Shown: positions 1 to 7,819 of the stretch, piece after piece
Position numbering within the stretch: position 1 is the first letter of the stretch
Layout of the letters: every line of letters starts with the position of its first letter
Source: an uncultured Eubacteriales bacterium
GTDB taxonomy: Bacteria > Bacillota > Clostridia > Oscillospirales > Oscillospiraceae
DNA: 24,912 nucleotides
Assembly (NCBI GenBank): GCA_900552475.1
Contig: USAC01000023.1
Location: forward strand, 1 to 24,912
Direction: 5' to 3'
Position numbers and translations under genes: made by a program
The notes under the pieces: generated by a model
Told to the model about the DNA's origin: nothing
Database searches by the model: none
Seen by the model: the letters and a program-made list of their open reading frames with translations, nothing else

Positions 1-99
1 GCTGCGCCACTCCACTTAAACTTCATATCGCCTACATGGGGGCTTTTTGTGCTGTCCGCACAAACTGGAGCAGTTCATACACGCGGAAAGGCGTTTTTT
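1..99. other. Left-edge intergenic, small palindrome
   Basis: No gene is visible here. A 7-bp palindrome, TTTGTGC at 46-52 and GCACAAA at 58-64, lies downstream of the minus-strand gene ending at 100. It lacks a U tract on either strand, so I do not call it a terminator. Whatever lies left of base 1 is unknown. Confidence 0.4.
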
Positions 100-1110
100 T
101 CAGTTTGTCTGCAAATAGCTCCCGGACGCCGCGGCCTGCTTCACGAGCGGGACAAAGCGGACGGTCTGGTCATAGTCCGCGGGCAGCTCCCCCTGCAGCG
201 TCGCAAGCGGCAGGTCGGCGGTATCGAGATAGATCCGGTCGAACGAGCCGGTCACGAGCTCGAGCGTCAGGCCGCTCTTGTCCGTGTCCGCGACGGGGTC
301 GCTGTGCAGCTCAATCGACAGCGCCGTCGTCTTGGGGATCGCCTCGCGCAGGCGCACGGTCAGCGCCGCCAGCACGGCGGTCTTCTCCACATCGCCCGCC
401 TGCAGCCGGTCGAGCCGCCCGACCGTGGGATAGGTGAACTGGTCGAGCAGGATCTCGTCGAAGCCGAGACTCGCGCACTCGGCGCACAGATCCGCGAGGT
501 ACTGCTGCGTCTCCGGCTTGTTCGGGTCGAGCCAGCACATGGAGTCGTAGTCGTACCAGAGCCCGCCGTCCTCACGGCGCAGAGCCGTCTCGTCGCGCCG
601 CGCCTTGGCATAGGCGTGGTCGGCGAGCGCGGAGATGCGCGCGACCGTCCAGCGGTCGCTCTGCAGGAGCGTGCGGAGGTTTTCAAGCGAGCTCTCATCG
701 CCGACAGTGACATACTGCCCGCCGTCCACGGACGTCTGATAGGTGACCGTGCCGTCGCGGAGCTTCACGTCGATGACGAGCGCGTCCGGATGCTGCGAGA
801 GCACCGTCTGCGCATCGCGGCGCAGGGCGTTTTCGGGCAGCAGCTGCGCGTGCAGCTCGGTCAGCTGCGGGCGCTGCGGCTCCTCGCGCACGATGACGAC
901 GTCGTCCGGCATCGGAGTGCCGCCGTCGTCCTTATTCTTGCCGAACGGCAGCTCCCAGTGGGCATTGCCGTTTTCGTCATAGACCACATACCGGTTCTGC
1001 AGCAGGAGAAACGCTCCCGCCGCCACCAGAATAACGCCGAGCACAATCGCCAGCACCTTCTTCCCGGTGGAGCCGCGTCCGCGGTAGCTGTGGTATCCTC
1101 TTGTCCCCAT
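100..1110 (-). CDS. Membrane-anchored DUF4015-type putative glycoside hydrolase
   Basis: Protein of 336 residues. The N-terminus is basic (MGTRGYHSYRGRG), followed by one hydrophobic segment at about residues 18-36, which suggests a single-pass anchor with the domain outside the cell. The body has hallmarks of the DUF4015 TIM-barrel glycosidase-like family: ALVIDVKLRDG early, GGLWYDYDSMCWLDP in the middle, and LGFDEILLDQFTYP, where acidic residues on strand ends are expected to be catalytic. The start at 1110 is chosen because AAAGGAGG sits about 8 nt upstream; an in-frame ATG 18 nt earlier has no ribosome site. It is the last gene of the chaperone-led minus-strand run, 52 bp after rpiB. Substrate is unknown; the family call is from motif memory. 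Confidence 0.75.
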   Translation of the reverse strand: MGTRGYHSYRGRGSTGKKVLAIVLGVILVAAGAFLLLQNRYVVYDENGNAHWELPFGKNKDDGGTPMPDDVVIVREEPQRPQLTELHAQLLPENALRRDAQTVLSQHPDALVIDVKLRDGTVTYQTSVDGGQYVTVGDESSLENLRTLLQSDRWTVARISALADHAYAKARRDETALRREDGGLWYDYDSMCWLDPNKPETQQYLADLCAECASLGFDEILLDQFTYPTVGRLDRLQAGDVEKTAVLAALTVRLREAIPKTTALSIELHSDPVADTDKSGLTLELVTGSFDRIYLDTADLPLATLQGELPADYDQTVRFVPLVKQAAASGSYLQTN

Positions 1111-1162
1111 CGTGTGCCTCCTTTTCACGTGGCTGCGTGCCTATGGATCAATGATGGATGGG

Positions 1163-1600
1163 TCAGGGCTCGATCGCGTCGAGCAGGCCGACGCGGCGCG
1201 CGTGGCGGCCGCCCTCAAACTCGGTGTTCAGGAACGTCTCGACGATGCGCTTGGCCAGATTCGGACCCGTGATGCCCGCCCCGAGGGCGAGCATGTTCGC
1301 GTCGTTGTGGCGGCGGGTCATCTCGGCGGACAGGCTGTCGCCGCAGAGGGCGCAGCGGATGCCCTTGACCTTGTTCGCGGCGATGGAGATGCCGATGCCG
1401 GTCGTGCAGATGACGATGCCGCGGTCACACTCGCCGGAGGCGACGCTGCGGGCGACCTTCTCGCCGTAGATGGGATAGTCGACGCTCTCCGTGCTGTAGC
1501 AGCCGAAGTCCTCATAGTCGATCTCGTGCTCCTCGAGCCAGATCAGGATGTCCTGCTTGAGCAGGTAGCCGCCGTGGTCGCAGCCGATCGCAATTTTCAT
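1163..1600 (-). CDS. rpiB: Ribose-5-phosphate isomerase B
   Basis: Protein of 145 residues, the normal RpiB/LacA length. The family interconverts ribose 5-phosphate and ribulose 5-phosphate in the non-oxidative pentose phosphate pathway. Visible motifs are GCDHGG with Asp8-His9, the catalytic Cys65 in ICTTGIG (the TGIG turn binds substrate), and HNDAN at 98-102. The Cys supports RpiB over a Cys-lacking relative. The ATG at 1600 follows GGAGAGGA. It lies 23 bp downstream of the PHP phosphatase gene and is probably co-transcribed with it. The Lac-type galactose 6-phosphate isomerase subunit is unlikely because no lac/tagatose genes are near and there is a single subunit. Confidence 0.93.
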   Translation of the reverse strand: MKIAIGCDHGGYLLKQDILIWLEEHEIDYEDFGCYSTESVDYPIYGEKVARSVASGECDRGIVICTTGIGISIAANKVKGIRCALCGDSLSAEMTRRHNDANMLALGAGITGPNLAKRIVETFLNTEFEGGRHARRVGLLDAIEP

Positions 1601-1623
1601 AGTCGTGTTTCTCCTCTCCGAAT

Positions 1624-2439
1624 TTACAGGGGCCGGAAGTCCGGCTTGCCCTTTTGGAACGTGGTGAAATAGCGGAAGCCGCAGCTGCGCAGCAGCTCCT
1701 GCCGCTCGGCGATGGCGCAGCCGAGATAGTCCGCGGTGTGCGCGTCGGAGCCGAGGGTGATGATCTCGCCGCCGAGACGGCGGTAGAGCGTCAGAATCTC
1801 CGCGTCCGGCAGCGGCGTGTGGCCGCGGTTGGTGTTGCACTCGATGCCGACGCCCTTTTCGATCAGGATGCGGAGAATCTCCTCCACCTGCGCCATATGC
1901 GGGCGGAAGGGGATGTCCTTGCCGCGTATCTCGTTGATGCAGCGCACCGGGAGCGTCAGGTGCCCGAGCACGCTGAACCGTCCCCACTTCGCGAGCGACA
2001 GCATCTCCGTGAGATACGCGTCAATCACATGGTGATAATACGCGTCATCGCGGTCGCTGTCGACATAGAAGAGGTCGGTGCAGCCGTCCTCGTCGCGGAA
2101 CATGTGTACCGAGCCGATGACAAAGTCCAGCCCCGGCGCGGTGTCGGCCAGATGGTCGGCGATGGGGAAATCGAGATACGCCTCGCCCAGCTCCATGCCG
2201 AGCCTGAGCGTAATCCGATCGCCGTAGAGCCGCACGGCCTCGTCATACTGCGCGCGCAGCGCCGCCCAGTCGTATTCGCCCGTGCGCGGCGTGCCCGTGC
2301 CCCAGACGATCGGCTCGACGTGGTCGGTGAAGCAAATCTCGCTCAGCCCCCGTTCGATGCCCGTGCGGGCCATGTCGGCCATGGTGACATGGCCGTCCGG
2401 CGAGCAGCTGCTGTGTACATGATAATCGGCCAAATACAT
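1624..2439 (-). CDS. PHP-domain phosphatase, histidinol-phosphatase (HisJ/HisK) family
   Basis: Protein of 271 residues. The PHP metal-binding signatures are all present: DYHVHSSCSPDG (His7, His9), CFTDH (His40), GMELGE (Glu83), GSVHMF (His112), VLGHL (His160) and GSDAH near the C-terminus. These would coordinate a trinuclear metal site for phosphoester hydrolysis. The closest named family is histidinol-phosphatase, the penultimate step of histidine synthesis, but no other his genes occur in the window, so the substrate is uncertain. It begins 12 bp after dnaJ stops and precedes rpiB, arguing for one transcript. Its ribosome site (GGTGGGCGG) is weak, consistent with coupling to dnaJ translation. 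Confidence 0.85.
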   Translation of the reverse strand: MYLADYHVHSSCSPDGHVTMADMARTGIERGLSEICFTDHVEPIVWGTGTPRTGEYDWAALRAQYDEAVRLYGDRITLRLGMELGEAYLDFPIADHLADTAPGLDFVIGSVHMFRDEDGCTDLFYVDSDRDDAYYHHVIDAYLTEMLSLAKWGRFSVLGHLTLPVRCINEIRGKDIPFRPHMAQVEEILRILIEKGVGIECNTNRGHTPLPDAEILTLYRRLGGEIITLGSDAHTADYLGCAIAERQELLRSCGFRYFTTFQKGKPDFRPL

Positions 2440-2451
2440 CCGCCCACCGCC

Positions 2452-3582
2452 TTATTTCTTCTTGCCGAAGAAGTTCTTGTGCTTTTCGTAGTTCCCCTCG
2501 CCCAGCGACTCGCTGAATTTCTTCAGTGCTTCCTTCTGCTCGCGGTTGAGGTTCCGGGGCGTCTCGATGTTGACGGTGACATACTGGTCGCCGCGGCCGC
2601 GGCCGTTGAGGACGGGGATGCCCTTGCCGCGCAGGCGGAAGACCGTTCCGGTCTGCGTCCCCTCGGGGATGTCGTATTTCACCTTGCCGTCGATCGTGGG
2701 GATCTCCAGCGTGCCGCCGAGGACGGCCTGCGTGAACGTGATCGGCGCCTCGCAGAACACGGCCGTCCCGTCGCGGCGGAAGATCTCATGCGGCCGCACC
2801 ATGACGGTGATGAGCAGATCGCCCGCGGGGCCGCCATTTTTGCCGCTGTGGCCCTGTCCGCGCAGGGAGATGGTCTGGCCGTTGTCGATACCGGCGGGGA
2901 TGTTGACCTGAATCGTGCGGCGCTTGCGCACGACGCCCGCGCCCCGGCAGTCGGGGCAGGGCTGGTGGATGATCTGACCCTTGCCGCGGCACTTGGGGCA
3001 GACGGTCTGGCTCTGCATCATGCCGAAGGGCGTGCGCTGCGCCTGCGTGACGGTGCCGGTGCCGTGGCACTCCGTGCAGACCTCCGGCGTCGTGCCGGGG
3101 GCGCAGCCCTTGCCCTTACAGGTCGGGCACTGCTCGAAGCGGTCGATCGTGATGGACTTCTCGCAGCCGAAGGCCGCCTCCGTAAACTCGACGGAAAGGC
3201 TCGCGCGGATGCTCTCGCCGCGCTGCGGGGCGTTGGGATTGCGCCGTCCGCCGCCGAAGCCGCCGCCGAAGAAGCTGCCGAAAATGTCGCCGAGGTCGCC
3301 GAAGTCGAAGCCGCCCGCGCCGCCGTAGCCGCCCTGACCCGCGCCGTAGTTCGGGTCGACGCCCGCGAAGCCGAACTGGTCATACTTGGCCTTCTTCTCG
3401 GGGTTCGAGAGAACCTCGTTGGCCTCGTTGACCTCCTTGAACTTCTCCTCGGCTTCCTTGTCACCGGGGTTCATGTCCGGGTGGTATTTGCGGGCCAGCT
3501 TTTTATATGCTCTTTTAATCTCGTCCTCGGACGCGTTCTTGCTCACGCCGAGAACCTCATAATAATCTCGTTTCTCTGCCAT
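2452..3582 (-). CDS. dnaJ: Chaperone protein DnaJ (Hsp40)
   Basis: Protein of 376 residues, a full-length type I DnaJ. The J domain is residues 5-70 with the HPD motif at 34-36 that stimulates DnaK ATPase. A Gly/Phe-rich linker follows (about 76-125). Next is the zinc-binding domain with four CxxCxGxG repeats: CPTCKGKG, CTECHGTG, CPKCRGKG and CPDCRGAG. The C-terminal substrate-binding and dimerisation domains are complete. The ATG at 3582 has GGGAGA upstream. It lies 143 bp downstream of dnaK, separated by two strong hairpins that may tune its expression relative to dnaK. Confidence 0.97.
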   Translation of the reverse strand: MAEKRDYYEVLGVSKNASEDEIKRAYKKLARKYHPDMNPGDKEAEEKFKEVNEANEVLSNPEKKAKYDQFGFAGVDPNYGAGQGGYGGAGGFDFGDLGDIFGSFFGGGFGGGRRNPNAPQRGESIRASLSVEFTEAAFGCEKSITIDRFEQCPTCKGKGCAPGTTPEVCTECHGTGTVTQAQRTPFGMMQSQTVCPKCRGKGQIIHQPCPDCRGAGVVRKRRTIQVNIPAGIDNGQTISLRGQGHSGKNGGPAGDLLITVMVRPHEIFRRDGTAVFCEAPITFTQAVLGGTLEIPTIDGKVKYDIPEGTQTGTVFRLRGKGIPVLNGRGRGDQYVTVNIETPRNLNREQKEALKKFSESLGEGNYEKHKNFFGKKK

Positions 3583-3618
3583 ACGGGCAATCTCCCTTCT
3601 CTGGGAATGTGCTGCGCT

Positions 3619-3651
3619 GTTCTGAGCGGCGGCTTTCCGCCCCCTCAGAAC
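3619..3651 (-). promoter_or_regulatory. Hairpin in the dnaJ 5' leader
   Basis: An inverted repeat (GTTCTGAG / CTCAGAAC, extended by GGCGG / CCGCC around a short loop) lies about 36 bp upstream of the dnaJ start. It has no U tract, so it is more likely an RNA-processing or stability structure than a terminator. Confidence 0.5.
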
Positions 3652-3676
3652 GCATCATAGCATTTTTCTCCAAATG

Positions 3677-3714
3677 CCGCAAGAAGGGACAGGAACTCCT
3701 GCCCCTTTCTGCGG
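3677..3714 (-). promoter_or_regulatory. dnaK-dnaJ intergenic hairpin
   Basis: A long imperfect stem (CCGCA...CAGGA pairing with TCCTG...TGCGG, loop of about 2 nt) starts 12 bp after the dnaK stop. It is stable and terminator-sized, but the following bases are not a U run. It may give partial termination or protect the dnaK mRNA 3' end. Confidence 0.5.
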
Positions 3715-3725
3715 TGAAAAATCAC

Positions 3726-5576
3726 TTACTTGTTGTTCTGGTCATCGTCGTCGACCACCTTGTAGTCGGCGTCGTAATACTGGCCGCCCTGTGCGCCCGC
3801 GTCGGCGCTGGGCTGCTGCGCGCCGGCGGCGTCACCCTGCGGCGCCTGCTGCTGATAGAGCTTCTCGCTCATCTTGTAGAACGCCTGCGTCAGCTCCTCG
3901 GTCGCGGCCTTGATGGCGTCGGTGTCCTCGCCCTTCAGCGTCTCCTTCAGCTTGTCAATGCCGGCCTGAATCGGAGCCTTCTCGCTCTCGGGCAGCTTGT
4001 CGCCGACCTCGCTCAGGGTCTTCTCGGCCTGATAAACCATCTGGTCGGCCTGGTTGCGGACTTCGACCTTCTCTTTGACCTTGGCGTCCTCGGCGGCATA
4101 CTGCTCGGCCTCCTTGACGGCCTTCTCGATGTCCTCCTTGCTCATATTGGAGGAGGACGTGATGGTGATGTGCTGCTCCGTGCCGGTGCCCAGATCCTTC
4201 GCGGAGACGTTCACGATGCCGTTGGCGTCGATATCGAACGTGACCTCGATCTGCGGGACGCCGCGGCGTGCCGGTGCGATGCCGTCGAGGTGGAAGCGGC
4301 CAAGGCTCTTGTTCGCGGCGGCCATCTCACGCTCGCCCTGCAGGACGTTGACCTCAACGGAGGTCTGGTTGTCGGCGGCGGTGGAGAAGATCTGGCTCTT
4401 CTTGGCGGGGATGGTGGTGTTGCGCTCGATCAGGCGGGTGCACACGCCGCCCATCGTCTCAATGCCGAGGGACAGGGGGGTGACGTCCAGCAGCAGCAGG
4501 CCCTTGACATCGCCGGTCAGCACACCGGCCTGCAGCGCGGCGCCCATGGCGACGCACTCGTCGGGGTTGATGCCCTTGAAGGGGTCGCTGCCGGTGAAGT
4601 TCTTCACGGCCTCGACCACGGCGGGGATACGGCTCGAACCGCCGACCATCAGCACCTTGGCCAGGTCAGAGGGCTTCAGACCCGCGTCGGACATCGCCTG
4701 ACGCACGGGGCCCATCGTGGCGTCGACCAGATGACCGGTCAGCTCGTTGAACTTCGCGCGGGTCAGCGTGACGTCCAGATGCTTCGGGCCGGTCGCGTCG
4801 GCGGTGATATAGGGGAGGTTGATGTTGCTGGTGGTCACGCCGGAGAGCTCGATCTTCGCCTTCTCGGCGGCCTCCTTCAGGCGCTGCATGGCGACCTTGT
4901 CACCGGAGAGGTCGATGTCGTCGGTGCGCTTGAACTCGCTGACGAGGTACTTCATGATGCACTGGTCGAAGTCGTCGCCGCCCAAACGGTTGTTGCCCGC
5001 CGTGGCCAGCACCTCGATCACGCCGTCGTCGATCTCCAGAATGGAGACATCGAACGTGCCGCCGCCGAGGTCATAGACCATGATCTTCTGTGCCTGCTCC
5101 TTGTCGACGCCGTAGGCCAGCGCGGCGGCCGTCGGCTCGTTGATGATACGCTTGACGTCCAGACCCGCGATCTTGCCGGCGTCCTTGGTTGCCTGACGCT
5201 GCGCGTCGGTGAAGTAGGCGGGGACGGTGATGACGGCCTCGCTGACGGTCGTGCCCAGATAGCTCTCGGCGTCGCTCTTCAGCTTCTGCAGGATCATGGC
5301 GCTGATCTCCTGCGGGGTGTAGCTCTTGCCGTCGATGGTGACCTTGTGGTCGGAGCCCATCTCACGCTTGATCGAGGAGATGGTGCGCTCGGGGTTGGTG
5401 ATGGCCTGGCGCTTGGCGACCTGACCGACCATACGCTCGCCGGTCTTGGAGAACGCGACCACGGACGGGGTGGTGCGGTTGCCCTCTGCGTTGGGGATAA
5501 CGACTGCCTCGCCGCCCTCCATGACGGCCACGCAGGAATTGGTGGTACCCAGATCAATACCGATAACCTTAGACAT
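3726..5576 (-). CDS. dnaK: Molecular chaperone DnaK (Hsp70)
   Basis: Protein of 616 residues. The ATPase domain starts GIDLGTTNS, contains VPAYFTDAQRQAT, NEPTAAALAYG and the phosphate loop YDLGGGTFDVS, and continues with VGGSSRIPAV. The substrate-binding domain includes DVTPLSLGIETMGG. The C-terminal lid ends in an acidic VVDDDDQNNK tail. It appears to lack the insert in the ATPase domain found in Gram-negative DnaK, fitting a Firmicute. AGGAGG lies 8 nt before the ATG. No second CIRCE box is present in the 51 bp upstream, so expression probably depends on the hrcA promoter. It binds unfolded proteins in the cytosol with DnaJ and GrpE. Confidence 0.98.
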   Translation of the reverse strand: MSKVIGIDLGTTNSCVAVMEGGEAVVIPNAEGNRTTPSVVAFSKTGERMVGQVAKRQAITNPERTISSIKREMGSDHKVTIDGKSYTPQEISAMILQKLKSDAESYLGTTVSEAVITVPAYFTDAQRQATKDAGKIAGLDVKRIINEPTAAALAYGVDKEQAQKIMVYDLGGGTFDVSILEIDDGVIEVLATAGNNRLGGDDFDQCIMKYLVSEFKRTDDIDLSGDKVAMQRLKEAAEKAKIELSGVTTSNINLPYITADATGPKHLDVTLTRAKFNELTGHLVDATMGPVRQAMSDAGLKPSDLAKVLMVGGSSRIPAVVEAVKNFTGSDPFKGINPDECVAMGAALQAGVLTGDVKGLLLLDVTPLSLGIETMGGVCTRLIERNTTIPAKKSQIFSTAADNQTSVEVNVLQGEREMAAANKSLGRFHLDGIAPARRGVPQIEVTFDIDANGIVNVSAKDLGTGTEQHITITSSSNMSKEDIEKAVKEAEQYAAEDAKVKEKVEVRNQADQMVYQAEKTLSEVGDKLPESEKAPIQAGIDKLKETLKGEDTDAIKAATEELTQAFYKMSEKLYQQQAPQGDAAGAQQPSADAGAQGGQYYDADYKVVDDDDQNNK

Positions 5577-5627
5577 AATGATTGCCTCCTGAAAGATATA
5601 TAAATTTATTTATTCACTGCTTTGTGC

Positions 5628-5831
5628 TTATTGATAGAGATTGCTGTCGTCGCGGGGGATGATGATCGCGGCGAGGATATAGGCCAGCAGGCCGCTTCCG
5701 CCGAGCAGGCTGAACACCACCCACGCCAGACGGATCAGCGTCGGGTCGACACCGAAATACTCCGCGATGCCGCCGCAGACACCGGCGAGCATCTTGTTTT
5801 CATCGCTGCGGTAAAGCTTCTTTCCGTTCAT
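5628..5831 (-). CDS. PspC-domain small membrane protein
   Basis: Protein of 67 residues, MNGKKLYRS onward. It matches the PspC domain: KLYRSDENKMLAGVCGGIAEYFGVDPTLIRL followed by one hydrophobic segment WVVFSLLGGSGLLAYILAAI ending IIPRD. PspC proteins sense or respond to membrane stress in many bacteria; the exact role here is unknown. The start at 5831 is chosen because AAAGGAG lies upstream; a longer in-frame reading has no ribosome site. It sits between grpE (13 bp upstream) and dnaK (51 bp downstream), so it should be transcribed under HrcA control. That position is unusual for the heat-shock operon. Confidence 0.85.
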   Translation of the reverse strand: MNGKKLYRSDENKMLAGVCGGIAEYFGVDPTLIRLAWVVFSLLGGSGLLAYILAAIIIPRDDSNLYQ

Positions 5832-5844
5832 GATGCGGCTCCTT

Positions 5845-6414
5845 TCAGTTTGCCACCTTGACCATGGCAAAACGCAAAACCTTGTCGCCCAGCTCATAGC
5901 CCTGCTGGAAGACCTCTACGATGGTGTTCTCGCCGACGCTCTCGTCCTCGACGTGCATGACGGCGTTGTGCTTCTGCGGATCGAAGGGCTGATCCTGCGC
6001 GGGAATCTGCGCCACGCCGAGCTTTTCGAGCACGGCGGAAAACTGCTTGCAGATCATCTCCATGCCCTGCCGGTGGGGGTCGCCTTCTTCAAACTGCTGC
6101 GTGCCGCGCTCGAGATTGTCGAGCACGTCGAGAAACGGCTTGATGGTGTCGGCCTTGGCGTCGGCGTAGGCGTTTTCCTTCTCGCGGGTCGTGCGCTTGC
6201 GGTAGTTGTCGTATTCCGCGGCCAGACGCAGATACTTGTCATTGACGTCGGAGACGAGCTTGGCCAGTCCCTCCATCTTCTCCATCTGCTCTTTCGTCAC
6301 GGTGAAGGTCGTCTGCTCCTCGGCGGGAGCGGCGGTCTGCTCCGTCTTAACCTCCTCAACGGGAGCGGCCTGCTCGGCGGCGGGCTGCTTTTGTTCGTTC
6401 TTGTCCTGACTCAT
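5845..6414 (-). CDS. grpE: Nucleotide exchange factor GrpE
   Basis: Protein of 189 residues. GrpE releases ADP from DnaK. The first 45 residues or so are low-complexity and rich in Gln, Glu and Ala. A long helical coiled-coil region follows (about 50-100, including LRLAAEYDNYRKRTTREKE), then the beta-wing domain with FDPQKHNAVMH and the C-terminal GYELGDKVLRFAMVKVAN, the family signature. Its ATG overlaps the hrcA stop codon (ATGA), indicating translational coupling. GGAGAGGAG precedes the start inside hrcA. Confidence 0.97.
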   Translation of the reverse strand: MSQDKNEQKQPAAEQAAPVEEVKTEQTAAPAEEQTTFTVTKEQMEKMEGLAKLVSDVNDKYLRLAAEYDNYRKRTTREKENAYADAKADTIKPFLDVLDNLERGTQQFEEGDPHRQGMEMICKQFSAVLEKLGVAQIPAQDQPFDPQKHNAVMHVEDESVGENTIVEVFQQGYELGDKVLRFAMVKVAN

Positions 6415-7463
6415 GCTTTGTTATTCTCCTCTCCTGGGGGCAGCTGCTGCTTTCCGAACATGCGGCTCAGACTCTCGGCAAAGTAGCTCAGCCGGGCGGC
6501 CACGGCGGCGTAATCCATCCGCGTGGGGCCGACGACCCCGACGAGGCCGCGCATGTTCTCCCCAATATCATAGCTGGCGATGACCACGCTGCTGTCCTTC
6601 AGCGCCTCGTTCACATTTTCGGGGCCGATGAGGATCTGCATGGGCGCGTCGCCCTTGGGAACCGGAAGGTTCTCCTTGTTGTCCACCATGAAGCTCATTA
6701 GATCGTGCGCCTTTTCGGCGTTCTGATACTCCGGGAACCTCAGAAATTCTTTCGCGCCGCCGGTGAAGATCTCCTGTCCGCCAGCGCTGCGGAGCATGTC
6801 GCCCGCGTACTCAATCACCTGATTGAGCAGCAGGAACCACTGGCCGGATACCTGCTCCGACAGGCTCATCAGCCGCTGGTTCATCTCCTTCGGCGAGATA
6901 CCGGTGAAGTGCGTGTTGAGCAGGTGGCTCATCTCCGGGAGGTTCTCGCCCTCCACCGCGAGCTGCAGCTGCATGAGCTGGCTCTTGACGCGGCTGTCGG
7001 AGAGCATCACCACGGCGATAAAGCTCGCCGCGTCGACGGCGATCAGCTCGAAGCGGCGGATCGTCACCTCGCTCTTGTGGTCGGCCACGGTATAGGCCGG
7101 GTAGCCGACGAGCGTGGAGACCATCTGCCCCGCCTTGCTCATCACCTGATCGAGCTGCTTCATCGGCCCGCTGAGCGAGGCATTAATCTTGTCCTCCTCC
7201 TCCTGCGGGAGCGTCCGCTTTTCCATCAGCTCGTTGACGTAGAGCCGGTAGCCCTGCGCCGACGGGATGCGCCCGGCGGAGGTGTGCGGCTGCTCGAGAT
7301 AGCCCATCTGCTCAAGATCGGCCAGCTCGTTGCGCACGGTGGCGGAGCTGATCTTGCCGGGCATCTTCTCGACGATGGCCTTGGAGCCAACCGGCTCGGC
7401 GGCGGCGATATAGCCCTCCACCACGATCTTTAATATTTGCTTTTTCCGGTCGGTCAATTCCAT
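6411..7463 (-). CDS. hrcA: Heat-inducible transcription repressor HrcA
   Basis: Protein of 350 residues, typical HrcA length. The N-terminal winged helix (LTDRKKQILKIVVEGYIAAAEPVGSKAI... SSATVRNELADLEQMGYLEQPHTSAGRIPS) is the DNA-binding part for CIRCE. The C-terminal region contains the GAF-like domain and ends with VGVVGPTRMDYAAVAARLSYFAESLSRM, a conserved HrcA stretch. HrcA needs GroEL for folding in this class of regulation, so it derepresses when chaperonin is occupied. First gene of the operon, directly below the CIRCE-containing promoter, so it is autoregulated. A GGAG site just after CIRCE supports the start at 7463. Confidence 0.97.
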   Translation of the reverse strand: MELTDRKKQILKIVVEGYIAAAEPVGSKAIVEKMPGKISSATVRNELADLEQMGYLEQPHTSAGRIPSAQGYRLYVNELMEKRTLPQEEEDKINASLSGPMKQLDQVMSKAGQMVSTLVGYPAYTVADHKSEVTIRRFELIAVDAASFIAVVMLSDSRVKSQLMQLQLAVEGENLPEMSHLLNTHFTGISPKEMNQRLMSLSEQVSGQWFLLLNQVIEYAGDMLRSAGGQEIFTGGAKEFLRFPEYQNAEKAHDLMSFMVDNKENLPVPKGDAPMQILIGPENVNEALKDSSVVIASYDIGENMRGLVGVVGPTRMDYAAVAARLSYFAESLSRMFGKQQLPPGEENNKA

Positions 7464-7476
7464 AGCACTTACTCCG

Positions 7477-7503
7477 TTAGCACTCCATCTTCCTGAGTGC
7501 TAA
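7477..7503 (-). promoter_or_regulatory. CIRCE operator (HrcA-binding inverted repeat)
   Basis: A perfect TTAGCACTC-N9-GAGTGCTAA inverted repeat, identical to the CIRCE consensus. It begins 14 bp upstream of the hrcA ATG and overlaps the predicted transcription start, so HrcA binding would block initiation. It is the only CIRCE copy seen in the window. Confidence 0.98.
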
Positions 7504-7507
7504 TGGA

Positions 7508-7536
7508 AGTGTACCACCGCGTGTCCGCAAAGTCAA
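7508..7536 (-). promoter_or_regulatory. Sigma-A promoter of the hrcA-grpE-dnaK-dnaJ operon
   Basis: On the minus strand, -35 TTGACT (7531-7536) and -10 TACACT (7508-7513) are separated by 17 bp. The start site would fall inside CIRCE, which is the classical arrangement. Confidence 0.88.
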
Positions 7537-7621
7537 TAGCGGCGATTTGAATTATTTGTGAACAAATGGAATTTTAAGAAAATCAAGGGATTCCGTGCGT
7601 GTCCTGCGGCGCGAGATCCCT

Positions 7622-7705
7622 GTAGGGCGGGGCCTGCGTGCCCCGCCGCGTCCGACCGGAAGGCCGCTTCCGCCCGCTGTAGGGGGCGGTGCCCACATTG
7701 CCCCG
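7622..7705. repeat. Two TGTAGGG-headed GC-rich palindromes
   Basis: Two units each start with TGTAGGG. The first contains GGCGGGGC (7626-7633) pairing with GCCCCGCC (7640-7647). The second starts near 7679 and pairs GGGGC with GCCCC. I recall similar short extragenic palindromes scattered in gut Clostridia, but this window alone shows only these two. They fill the 316-bp gap between the hrcA promoter and the GntR gene; I see no gene in that gap. Confidence 0.55.
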
Positions 7706-7766
7706 GTCTGCGCCGTCAGCGGCAGCGGCACCAGCGCAGATATGTCGCCGAAGGCAGCTCCCACTC

Positions 7767-7810
7767 CCCAAAAACAAAAAGATGGTGCAAAGCAATGCTT
7801 TGCACCATCT
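7767..7810 (-). terminator. Intrinsic terminator of the GntR-family gene
   Basis: A perfect 15-bp inverted repeat (AGATGGTGCAAAGCA / TGCTTTGCACCATCT) starts about 9 bp after the minus-strand stop codon at 7820. It is followed on the minus strand by TTTTTGTTTTTGG, a canonical U tract. Confidence 0.92.
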
Positions 7811-7819
7811 CGAAATGAC

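Noticed and set aside
1654..3660. 668-codon plus-strand open frame opposite dnaJ and the PHP gene
   Set aside because: Spans two real genes and their junction on the other strand; no ribosome site or domain.
3609..5603. 664-codon plus-strand open frame opposite dnaK
   Set aside because: Shadow of dnaK; composition is repetitive Leu/Gly/Asp/Val with no domain.
5577..5627. Second CIRCE box before dnaK
   Set aside because: Only a ribosome site and AT-rich bases are present; no TTAGCACTC arms.
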